Origin: Sphingomonas sp. IC081
GTDB taxonomy: Bacteria > Pseudomonadota > Alphaproteobacteria > Sphingomonadales > Sphingomonadaceae
DNA length: 64,000 nt
Assembly: GCF_006874585.1 (NCBI RefSeq)
Contig: NZ_CP029761.1
Span: forward strand, 3,235,001-3,299,000
Direction: 5' to 3'
Below, piece after piece: positions 53,189 through 60,233 of this stretch. The notes under the pieces were generated by a model that was not told the origin of the DNA, did no database searches, and worked only from the letters and a program-made list of their open reading frames with translations. Numbering within the stretch: position 1 is the first letter of the stretch; each line of letters begins with the position of its first letter. The position numbers and the translations under genes were made by a program.

Positions 53189-54768
53189 ACCGCTCCTGCG
53201 CAAACCTTGTCGAATTCGATGTCGAGGTCGTCCATCATCTGGATCGCCGTCGCCCGGCCCGCGCCGAACACGCCGCCGCCCGGGTGCATGAACGGCCCGA
53301 CGAGATAGAGCCCCTCGATCTGCGGCACCCGCAGCGAACCGAGGTCCGGCGTCGGCCGGTGTCCGACCGACTGGTAGAAGAACGGTGCGCAGCCGTGGAT
53401 GTCGCCCTTGAGGAAGCTGGCCGGGCTGTCCCGCTCGTGATCGACGGGGGAGCGGATCAGGCGGCCGGTGATGTTGGCATCATCGAGGTTCGCGTAGAAC
53501 TTGCGGTACTGCGCCAGCGCCTTGTCGGCGATCTCTTCCTTGCGTTCGTCCCACGAACCCGGACCATCGGGCCAGAGGTCGTAAGGCGCAAAGTTCACCC
53601 CGTAGAACACACCCGCGCCTTCGGGCGCCCGGCTGGGATCGAAGATCGTGTTGTCGCCGCCGGCGATCAGCCGTTCGGACACTTCGCCGCGCCGCAGCTT
53701 GTCGTACTCCAGCAGCATGTCGCGCATGGTGTAGAAGTCCATCAGCTCGGTCATCATGGCATTGGCGTCGTTGCCGACCTTCAAGCGCAGCCGCTCCTTC
53801 AGGGTCAGGTGCGTGAGGTTGATCGAGAAGGTGGACTGCGTCACCCGCTCCGCGCGCTGAAGCACCGGCTCGGGCGTTTCGGCCACGAACTTGCGCAGCA
53901 CATGCGGATGAATCGCGCCGATCACGCCGTCTTTCGCCATGAAAGTCTCGCCATCCACCAGTTCGAGGCCGGTGGCCTTGCCGCCGGATACGATCACCCG
54001 GCGCACTTCGGCGTTGCAGCGCACTTCGCCGCCGAAATGCTCGATAGCGCGGACCAGCGCGTGGGAAAGCTGGCCGGAGCCGCCCTTCGGCATCGAGCAG
54101 CCATAAGCGTGGATGATCCCCGGCATCAGGAAAGCGCCCATGCCGGTGCCCAGTTCGTCGGGCATCTGCAGGTTCTCGGTGACCATGCGCACGATGTGGA
54201 GGCGCAGCAGGTCGCTCTCGAAATACTGGTTCACCACGTCGAGCGCCGAGCGCTGCATGACGTCGAGCAGGAAGCGCCCTTCGTCGGACTGGTCCATCAT
54301 CGCCACGAAGGCGCCCATCGGGAACGGCGGGGCGTAGAGGCCGGACATGAACATCGGCAGCGCCGCCATCGAGGCCGTGGCGAACTTGCGATAGGCCTCC
54401 GCATCCTTGGGCGAGAAGGCTGCGATTTCCTCGCAGGTGCGGTCCAGATCGCGCCAGGAGCGCACCATGGTCCCGTCTTCCCAGATCGAGGCGTGGGGCA
54501 GTTCGGGATAGATATATTCGAGGCCGAACTTGCCGAGCAGGCCCAGCTCGTCCTCGCGCAGCATCGGGTTGCCCTGGATCATGATGTGCACGTTGGAGTG
54601 CTCGTCATGCCAGAAACCCGGCTGGATCAGCTCACGCGTGGAAACGCCGCCGCCGTAGTGGGCTTTCCGCTCCAGCACGATCACCTTCTTGCCCGCCTTG
54701 GCCATGTAGGCGGCGGCGACGAGGCCGTTGTGCCCCCCGCCCATGACGACCACGTCGTACTGGCTCAT
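53185..54768 (-). CDS. NAD(P)/FAD-dependent oxidoreductase, PYROXD2/phytoene dehydrogenase-like (COG1233)
   Basis: The 527-aa flavoprotein starts with the Rossmann motif YDVVVMGGGHNGLVAAAYMA and VIVLERKAHYGGGVSTREL. It continues through MPKGGSGQLSHALVRAIEHF (substrate-domain entry) and ends with the second FAD block IEGLYLVGPFMHPGGGVFGA. This is the layout of carotenoid desaturase/PYROXD2-type enzymes. No carotenoid genes are near; the context is a catabolic operon, so a role in desaturating or isomerising a lipophilic catabolite is inferred. Overlaps the SDR gene upstream (ATGA) and the 79-aa gene downstream. Confidence 0.9.
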   Translation of the reverse strand: MSQYDVVVMGGGHNGLVAAAYMAKAGKKVIVLERKAHYGGGVSTRELIQPGFWHDEHSNVHIMIQGNPMLREDELGLLGKFGLEYIYPELPHASIWEDGTMVRSWRDLDRTCEEIAAFSPKDAEAYRKFATASMAALPMFMSGLYAPPFPMGAFVAMMDQSDEGRFLLDVMQRSALDVVNQYFESDLLRLHIVRMVTENLQMPDELGTGMGAFLMPGIIHAYGCSMPKGGSGQLSHALVRAIEHFGGEVRCNAEVRRVIVSGGKATGLELVDGETFMAKDGVIGAIHPHVLRKFVAETPEPVLQRAERVTQSTFSINLTHLTLKERLRLKVGNDANAMMTELMDFYTMRDMLLEYDKLRRGEVSERLIAGGDNTIFDPSRAPEGAGVFYGVNFAPYDLWPDGPGSWDERKEEIADKALAQYRKFYANLDDANITGRLIRSPVDHERDSPASFLKGDIHGCAPFFYQSVGHRPTPDLGSLRVPQIEGLYLVGPFMHPGGGVFGAGRATAIQMMDDLDIEFDKVCAGAV

Positions 54769-55577
54769 GCATGCTCTCCCGAAAAGAAGGCCCGGAACCG
54801 TGCGATTCCGGGAACGTGGCTGGCGCAGCCGCCATCGGCGACCAGCACCTGGCCCGTGATGTTGCGGGCCGCGTCGGAGGCGAGGAAGGCCACCGCCTCG
54901 GCAATGTCCTCGGGCGCGCCGAGGCGGTCGCGCAGGGTTTCCTCCTCCACCGCCTGACGCAGCACCGGCGGGAAAGCCTCGCGCAGCGCCGGGGTCATCG
55001 TCATGCCGGGGGCGACGGCGTTGCAGCGCACGCCATGAACGCCGTGGCTGGCGGCGATGGCGCGGGTCATCTGGATCACCGCCGCCTTGGAGGAGGAATA
55101 GGCCGCCTGAATCATGTGCCCCTGCAATGCGAGGTTACTGACGGTGTTGACGATATTGCCGCCACTTGCCCGCAAATGCGGCAGGGCGGCGCGGCAGGCG
55201 ATCATCGTGCCGCGCACATTGACCGCGTAAGTCCGGTCCCAGAGTACGGTGGCCATGTGCTCCACATCGCCATCGGCCTGCGCGATGTCCGGGCCGAGCA
55301 GTGCCGCGTTGTTGTGCAGCACGTCGAGCCTTCCGAACTGGGCCACTGTCCGTGCGATCATCGCCTCTATCGAGGTTTCCTGCTCCAGATCGAGGTGCAC
55401 CGCGATGGCATCGGGCAATGTCGCGGCCAGGTCCTCGGCTGCGGAAAGGGCAATATCGGCGATCACCACTTTTGTCCCGCGCGCGGTCAGCAACCGGGCG
55501 GTGGCGCCGCCGATCCCGCCGGCTCCGCCGGTGATGACGGCAACCTTGCCATCCATTCTCGTCGCATCTGCGACCAT
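54765..55577 (-). CDS. SDR family oxidoreductase
   Basis: The 270-aa classical short-chain dehydrogenase has VAVITGGAGGIGGATARLL (TGxxxGIG), DLDLE-type acidic loop, LDVLHNNAAL (NNAA), the catalytic Ser in NIVNTVSNLA and YxxxK in AAYSSSKAAVI. ATG 55577 has GGGAG seven bases upstream and is preferred over longer readings. It leads the minus-strand operon and is divergent from the HxlR regulator gene, which probably controls it. Confidence 0.93.
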   Translation of the reverse strand: MVADATRMDGKVAVITGGAGGIGGATARLLTARGTKVVIADIALSAAEDLAATLPDAIAVHLDLEQETSIEAMIARTVAQFGRLDVLHNNAALLGPDIAQADGDVEHMATVLWDRTYAVNVRGTMIACRAALPHLRASGGNIVNTVSNLALQGHMIQAAYSSSKAAVIQMTRAIAASHGVHGVRCNAVAPGMTMTPALREAFPPVLRQAVEEETLRDRLGAPEDIAEAVAFLASDAARNITGQVLVADGGCASHVPGIARFRAFFSGEHA

Positions 55578-55673
55578 CGCACTCTCCCGGAATTGACCTT
55601 GTTTGATCCCGGCATAAAGTGCCTCCCGATGGATGGAAGACGGCACTTTTTTGTGCCCATTACGGGGTAATTC
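55578..55673. promoter_or_regulatory. Divergent control region of the SDR operon and the HxlR gene
   Basis: In these 96 bp, TTGACC (55593-55598) and TAAAGT (55615-55620) with a 16-bp spacer make a possible promoter toward the HxlR gene. AAAGTGCC (55616-55623) and GGCACTTT (55642-55649) form an inverted repeat overlapping the -10 box, a good candidate for the regulator's operator. Confidence 0.5.
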
Positions 55674-56150
55674 GTGGAACCGCTGGACCTGCCGGGGCTG
55701 CGCGCCCTGGCCGATGAAATGGCGCGTCATGGCCACGAGCGGGAGGCGCCCGCGCGCGCGGTCATGGCCATGCTGGGGGACCGCTGGACCACGCTGATCC
55801 TGCTGGTGCTGGGCGAGGGCGAAATGCGCCATGCCGACCTCAAGCGCGTGGTTGCGCAGCTATCGTCCGAGCAGGCGATTTCGCAGCGGGTGCTGACGCT
55901 GAAACTGCGCGCGCTGGAACGCGACGGCTTCGTGCTGCGCAGCGTCAGCGCGGACGTGCCGCCCAAAGTCGCCTACCGGCTGTCAGGGCTGGGGGAGGAC
56001 CTGTTCGCCAGGGCGCGCGGGATGATCGACTGGATCAATACCCGCTCGGACGCGATTCACGAAGCGCGGGAGCGTTACGATCGCGAGCATGGGCGCGAGC
56101 ATGGGCGCGAGCATGGGCGGGAGCATGGTCGAAATGGCGAGTTCGACTGA
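55674..56150 (+). CDS. HxlR-family winged-helix regulator with REHG tail repeats
   Basis: The 158-aa protein has the HxlR core: AVMAMLGDRWTTLILLVLGE, MRHADLKRVV, SEQAISQRVLTLKLRALERD and GFVLRSVSADVPPKVAYRLS. HxlR proteins sense reactive aldehydes or aromatic compounds and regulate adjacent catabolic genes. The start is GTG with GGGGT upstream. The C-terminus has four REHG units from a 12-bp tandem repeat. It is divergent from the SDR operon and probably represses it and itself. Confidence 0.88.
   Translation: MEPLDLPGLRALADEMARHGHEREAPARAVMAMLGDRWTTLILLVLGEGEMRHADLKRVVAQLSSEQAISQRVLTLKLRALERDGFVLRSVSADVPPKVAYRLSGLGEDLFARARGMIDWINTRSDAIHEARERYDREHGREHGREHGREHGRNGEFD
56085..56132 (+). repeat. 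12-bp coding tandem repeat, four units
   Basis: The unit GAGCATGGGCGC is repeated four times with minor changes in the last two, encoding REHG tails at the C-terminus of the HxlR regulator. Confidence 0.85.
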
Positions 56151-56214
56151 CTCGCCATCCGCCACACTTCAGGCCAGCCCCACTCGATCCACCTCTACCC
56201 AAATCACTCCGTCG

Positions 56215-56294
56215 CCCTCGCGAAGGCGGGGCCCCGCTTCCTTCTGCGACCTCTCACATGCCGCACGATAAGCGGGATCCCCGCCTTCGCGGGG
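56215..56294. repeat. REP-like inverted repeat
   Basis: Arms at 56215-56239 and 56270-56294 (about 25 bp, three to four mismatches; core CGCGAAGGCGGGG) enclose about 30 nt. The CCCGCCTTCGCGGGGATGAC-type sequence is a familiar intergenic repeat of sphingomonad genomes. It lies in the 185 bp between the HxlR gene and the 268-bp element; nothing else is seen in that gap. Confidence 0.75.
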
Positions 56295-56335
56295 ATGACG
56301 AATTTGGGGTTGAGGGGCCGGGTACGCAGCAGGCC

Positions 56336-56603
56336 TAGGCGGCGTGGACAAATTCCGCATTGCCACGGCTGGAGACAAAAGCCGTCAATTCAAGAAGGTG
56401 AGGCGCAGGAGTATGTCGATACTTCCAGCCGAGCCGACGCCGAAGGGACGGCTTTTGCCTCCAGCCCCGTAGGGGTTGCCCTGCAAGCTGCGCCAGCAGC
56501 GTTGCTCCGCCTTGAAAGAGGCCCGCTCTTCCTGCGGCTTCGCGCCTTGCTGGCGCAGCTTGCAGGGCAACCGTGGCAATGCGGAATTTGTCCACGCCGC
56601 CTA
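56336..56603 (+). mobile_element. 268-bp MITE-like structured element, copy 1
   Basis: Perfect 31-bp terminal inverted repeats (56338-56368 and 56571-56601, starting GGCGGCGTGGAC) are flanked by TA on both sides inside CTAG. The 202-bp interior folds with no gaps into helix P2 (56369-56386 with 56447-56464), mini-hairpin CCCCGTAGGGG (56465-56475) and a perfect 23-bp helix P4 (56476-56498 with 56548-56570). P2 encloses a small hairpin around TATGTCGATA (56412-56421). No transposase is encoded. The last TA and the first G of the repeat form the TAG stop codon of the LysR gene. TA flanks suggest IS630/mariner-type mobilisation. A homologous copy of identical length is at 58558-58825. Confidence 0.85.
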
Positions 56604-57611
56604 GAGCGGCTTGTTGTTCATCCGGAACGCATATTCGATCCGCTCGCGCTCGTTGTCCTCGCGCTGGGCGGGATCGATGGGCACGACATTGCCTGCTCTG
56701 CCACTTCGCTGGGCGACGGCTTCCAGCTTCTCCACCACCCAGCGCAGCCCGGCGTCGTTGGAGTTGGAGATATGCCACTGGATCGCCTCGCGGATCGGCG
56801 GGAAGCTGAAGGGCATCTCGCGCATGACCAGCGGCAGACTGCGCACAAAAACCTCGGCCATGCGGCGGTGAACGGTGGCGATGCGGTTGCTGTTCATCAC
56901 CAGCCCGACAATCGACAGGAAGCTGGGCGCCACCACTTCCACCCGGCGCTGCTGCTTCTGGCGGCGCATGAACCAGTCGTCGAACGCGGGTACCTGCGCC
57001 TTGCCGAAACGCGCGGTGACGTGGCCGAGTTCGAAGTACAGTTCGCGTGTCATCGGCCCCTGCAAGGCCGGATTGCCCTCCCAGCCGAGCACCACGTAGT
57101 CATCATCGAACAGGATCTGGCTGGGATGATCAGTGGAGATGGCGTAATCGATGGTCAGCAGGAGGTCGATGTACCCGCGTTCCAGCGCATCGACCGGGGT
57201 GTCGTGCATCGGCTGGATTTCGAAACGGATGCCGGGGGCCTCGCTCGAAATCTCGGCGATGGCATCGGCCAGCAGGACCTGGGTGGAATAGTCCGATGCC
57301 ATGATGCGGATCTGGCGTTCCGCGGTGGCGGGATCGAACGGCGGGGCAACGGTGATGGTCGAGCGGATCTGCTCGAGCACCGCGCGCACCGGTTCGATCA
57401 GTTCCTCGGCCCGGGCGGTGAGGATCATGTGGCGGCCCTTCACCACCAGCAGCTCGTCCCCGAAGTATTCGCGCAGGCGTCCCAGCGCGCTGGATGTGGC
57501 CGATTGCGAGAGGCACAGCTTGTCCGCCGCCAGCGACACGCTGCGCTCGGTCAGCAGCGCATCGAGGGCCACCAAGAGATTGAGATCGAGCCGACCGAAC
57601 CGCATTGCCAT
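56601..57611 (-). CDS. LysR-family regulator (NodD-like)
   Basis: The 336-aa protein has the N-terminal helix-turn-helix (RLDLNLLVALDALLTERSVS, AADKLCLSQSATSSALGRLR) and an effector domain IRIMASDYSTQVLLADAIAE, typical of NodD/LinR-type LysR regulators. Such regulators control uptake and catabolic genes in sphingomonads. Its stop codon TAG is made by the flanking element's TA plus the first base of its inverted repeat. The gene lies 14 bp downstream of the epimerase gene on the same strand, between the two 268-bp elements. Confidence 0.92.
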   Translation of the reverse strand: MAMRFGRLDLNLLVALDALLTERSVSLAADKLCLSQSATSSALGRLREYFGDELLVVKGRHMILTARAEELIEPVRAVLEQIRSTITVAPPFDPATAERQIRIMASDYSTQVLLADAIAEISSEAPGIRFEIQPMHDTPVDALERGYIDLLLTIDYAISTDHPSQILFDDDYVVLGWEGNPALQGPMTRELYFELGHVTARFGKAQVPAFDDWFMRRQKQQRRVEVVAPSFLSIVGLVMNSNRIATVHRRMAEVFVRSLPLVMREMPFSFPPIREAIQWHISNSNDAGLRWVVEKLEAVAQRSGRAGNVVPIDPAQREDNERERIEYAFRMNNKPL

Positions 57612-57625
57612 CTCCCACGCGCTCC

Positions 57626-58546
57626 TTACGAGAGGGTTCGCAGGGCGCTTTGGGCGAGCATAGCAAGATCGCCATCATGCGCAAAACCCGCCTTTTCCGC
57701 CGCCGGAGTGGAGAGCGGCGGCTGCGCGGCAAAGGCTGCCTCCAGTGCGGCATCGGGCTCGTAGCGGACCAGATCGGGCGAGACGCCGCACTGCCGCGCG
57801 ATCTCCGCGGCCAGATCGCCCATCGTCACGCGCAAGGCTGGCAGCGTCACCGCGCGGGTCGGCGGCAGCAGCGCGGTGTCGAGCCTCAGGGCATGGATGA
57901 AGTTGCGGGCCACGCATTCCAGCGATTCCGCCCAGATCGTGCCCTCCGCCGAGACCGGGCAGATGAACGCCTCGCCCGCCTTCAGCGCATGGAACAGGTT
58001 CGACATGAAGGCGGACTTCATGCCCGAAGGCCCCTTGGGCCGCGCGAGAATGCCGGGCAGGCGCACCGTCACCCCGTCGATCAGCCCGCGATTGGAGAAT
58101 AGGGCCACGGCATGTTCCATCATCGCCTTGTGCCCGCCGTAGATCATTTTCGGCGAAAGCGGCGTGGCATCGTCCACTTCGGCGGGCAGCGGATCGCCGT
58201 AGACCGCGATGGAGCTGGCATAAGCCACGCGCAGGCCCGGCGTGAGCGCACTCGCCTCCAGCAGCAGGTCGTACATCGCATCCACGTTGATCCGGCGCGA
58301 GGCCACCGGATCGGCCTCCGCCGCGCCGCCCGGAACGGTGGCGAGATGGACCAGCGCATCGCAGCCATCGCCCAGCGCCTCGGCCCGGACTGAGGCGGCG
58401 CCGAGATCACCCTCGACCGCGCGGGCGCCCTCAGGAATGCCGACGCCATGGCTGTCGATCCCGACGACTTCATGTCCGGCATCGAGCAAGCCATGGACGA
58501 GTTGCCGGCCGACAAAACCGCCGGCTCCGGTCACGAGCACTTTCAC
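57626..58546 (-). CDS. NAD-dependent epimerase/dehydratase family protein (DenD-like)
   Basis: The 306-aa extended SDR begins at GTG 58546 with AGGGAG six bases upstream. VKVLVTGAGGFVGRQLVHGL is the cofactor motif, ALVHLATVPGG follows, VAYASSIAVYGDPLP supplies Ser, and SPKMIYGGHKAMMEH the YxxxK pair. D-erythronate dehydrogenase (DenD)-type enzymes look like this; oxidation of a sugar acid or a related polyol is plausible. It was probably the second gene of a sulfatase-epimerase-LysR operon before the 268-bp element landed between it and the sulfatase gene. Confidence 0.88.
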   Translation of the reverse strand: MKVLVTGAGGFVGRQLVHGLLDAGHEVVGIDSHGVGIPEGARAVEGDLGAASVRAEALGDGCDALVHLATVPGGAAEADPVASRRINVDAMYDLLLEASALTPGLRVAYASSIAVYGDPLPAEVDDATPLSPKMIYGGHKAMMEHAVALFSNRGLIDGVTVRLPGILARPKGPSGMKSAFMSNLFHALKAGEAFICPVSAEGTIWAESLECVARNFIHALRLDTALLPPTRAVTLPALRVTMGDLAAEIARQCGVSPDLVRYEPDAALEAAFAAQPPLSTPAAEKAGFAHDGDLAMLAQSALRTLS

Positions 58547-58557
58547 ATCGATCTCCC

Positions 58558-58825
58558 TAGGTCGTAAACGCATAAACGGCACCATCGAGGCGCCCAAATG
58601 GCGAACAGCTCGGGCCGAAGTTGCCGCCGGGCGGGCTGGTTACCCGTCCAAGGCCGCTTCGGTTCGAGATGGAAGCCATTTGGGCGCCCCTTCGGGGTTT
58701 GCCCAAAATGGCCCAGCGCTGCGTCGGGAAGTCTTGAAATATCGACATATTCCAGCGCCTTCCCTCCTGCCGCTGAGCCATTTTGCCTCAAACCTCGATG
58801 GTGCCGTTTATGCGTTTACGACCTA
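58558..58825 (-). mobile_element. 268-bp MITE-like structured element, copy 2
   Basis: Perfect 31-bp inverted repeats (58560-58590 and 58793-58823, starting GGTCGTAAACGC) lie between TA dinucleotides. The interior is again 202 bp. On the minus strand it reads: P2 enclosing a hairpin around TATGTCGATA (plus strand 58740-58749), mini-hairpin CCCCGAAGGGG (58687-58697), P4 (58591-58602 with 58675-58686), with no bases between helices. The core matches copy 1, but arm sequences differ and remain paired. Its right TA+G makes the sulfatase TAG stop; its left end abuts the epimerase Shine-Dalgarno. Removing the element and one TA restores TAGGGAG, a stop overlapping the binding site. Confidence 0.85.
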
Positions 58826-60229
58826 ATATCGGTCAGAGTAGGCCTTGCGCACGTCTTCGGAGTATCCATCGACGCGGTACGGCAGCATCCGGGCGTTCCA
58901 GCCGTCCCACAGGGCCTTCAGTTCGGCCAGCTTTGCGGGCTGCGCGGCGGCGCGCTCGGCCCGTTCGTGCTCGTCTTCGGCGAGGTTGTAGAGATGCTCC
59001 TTCCCGCCGATCTTCACGTATTTCCAGTCACCCTGCCGCACCGCCGCCTGCTCGTTGGCCTTGAAGCGCCAGAACAGGGTGCGCGGAACCGGGGCGGCCT
59101 TGCCGGTCAGTTGCGCCGAGAGATCGACGCCATCGAACGAGCCCGCCCCGGCGACATTGCCGCCCGCCATCGTCAGCAACGTCGGCAGGAAATCCATCGA
59201 GGCCATGACCTGATCGGACAGCGTGCCCGGTGCGATATGCCCCGGCCAGCGCATCAGGATCGGCACGCGGATGCCGCCTTCCAGCACTTCGCCCTTGTGG
59301 CCGATGAAGGGCCATGTCTCCGAGAACCGCTCGCCGCCGTTGTCGCTGGTGAAGACAACGATGGTGTTCTGCGCCTTGCCGGTGCGTTCCAGCGCGGCGA
59401 GCACCTTGGCGACGTTCTGGTCCATCGCCTCCACCATTTCCTTGTACTTGGCGAGGTTGCCGCCTTCGTAGTGGAAGGAATTGGGGAGGGTTTTGGCCGC
59501 CGCCGCATCCTCGCGCCCTTCCCAGGGCCAGTGCGGGGCGTTGAAGTGGAGCGAGAGAAAGAACGGCCTGTCGCCCGCGCCCTCGATGGTGCGAACCGCC
59601 TCGTCCCCGAACAGGTCGGTGAGATAGCCGTCGCGCTGCTGGGGCGCGTTGTCCTGCGCGAGGCCGATGCCCTGGTCCTTGCCGCCCATCACCATGTGAT
59701 GCCGGAAATAGTCCGCCGCGCCTTCGACCACGCCAAGGAACTCGTCGTATCCGTGCTGGAGCGGGCCATGTTCGGGCGGTTCGCCCAGATGCCACTTGCC
59801 GATCAGCTTGGTGTGATACCCCCGATCGCGCAGGACCGAGGCGATGGTCGGCCGGTCCAGCGGCACGCCGATATGCGGCGGCGCGCCGGGGCCGAGCGGT
59901 TCCTCGATACCGATGGCAAAGCGCTGAGCATAGCAGCCGGTCAGCAGCGCCGAGCGCGTGGGCGAGCAGATCGGCGTGCTGGCATAGCCCTGCGTCAGCC
60001 GCACGCCGTCACGGCCGAGGCTGTCGATCGCGGGCGTGCGGATCGCGTGCGAGCCGGTGGCGGAAAGGTCCGCGTAACCGAGGTCGTCGGCCATGATGTA
60101 GACGATATTCGGCCGGTTTGGAGGGGGAGCCGGGCGGGCAAGCGCCCTGCCCGGCCCTGCAAGCGCGACGAGTGCACTCGTCGCGCCCAGCCACCCCAGC
60201 ACTCTGCGACGGTCTGCAGGTATCCCCAT
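58823..60229 (-). CDS. Tat-exported sulfatase (formylglycine type)
   Basis: The 468-aa protein has a twin-arginine signal (ADRRRVLGWLGATSALVALA). NIVYIMADDLGYADLSATGS holds the metal Asp pair, and TPICSPTRSALLTGCYAQRF contains CSPTR with Cys88 as the formylglycine precursor. GKWHLGE and the C-terminal GDWKYVKI follow. It removes sulfate from an ester in the periplasm; a formylglycine-generating enzyme must be encoded elsewhere. ATG 60229 follows the TonB receptor stop by four bases, so the two are cotranscribed. The TAG stop is formed with the end of the 268-bp element. Confidence 0.93.
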   Translation of the reverse strand: MGIPADRRRVLGWLGATSALVALAGPGRALARPAPPPNRPNIVYIMADDLGYADLSATGSHAIRTPAIDSLGRDGVRLTQGYASTPICSPTRSALLTGCYAQRFAIGIEEPLGPGAPPHIGVPLDRPTIASVLRDRGYHTKLIGKWHLGEPPEHGPLQHGYDEFLGVVEGAADYFRHHMVMGGKDQGIGLAQDNAPQQRDGYLTDLFGDEAVRTIEGAGDRPFFLSLHFNAPHWPWEGREDAAAAKTLPNSFHYEGGNLAKYKEMVEAMDQNVAKVLAALERTGKAQNTIVVFTSDNGGERFSETWPFIGHKGEVLEGGIRVPILMRWPGHIAPGTLSDQVMASMDFLPTLLTMAGGNVAGAGSFDGVDLSAQLTGKAAPVPRTLFWRFKANEQAAVRQGDWKYVKIGGKEHLYNLAEDEHERAERAAAQPAKLAELKALWDGWNARMLPYRVDGYSEDVRKAYSDRY

Positions 60230-60233
60230 GCCC

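Noticed and set aside
53284..54957. Long plus-strand frame opposite the FAD oxidoreductase gene
   Set aside because: Antisense shadow; the minus-strand frame has full FAD-binding motifs and coupled neighbours.
56385..56579. Possible small protein inside copy 1 of the 268-bp element
   Set aside because: Changes between the two copies preserve base pairing rather than a reading frame, and there is no ribosome binding site.
58557..58781. Possible small proteins inside copy 2 of the 268-bp element
   Set aside because: The frames run through the inverted repeats and are not preserved in copy 1; the epimerase start is better placed at GTG 58546.
56336..58825. Classical composite transposon carrying LysR and epimerase genes
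   Set aside because: Each element has its own TA flanks, and removal of copy 2 alone restores a sensible operon junction, so independent insertions explain the data better; the inverted pair is kept only as a weaker finding.
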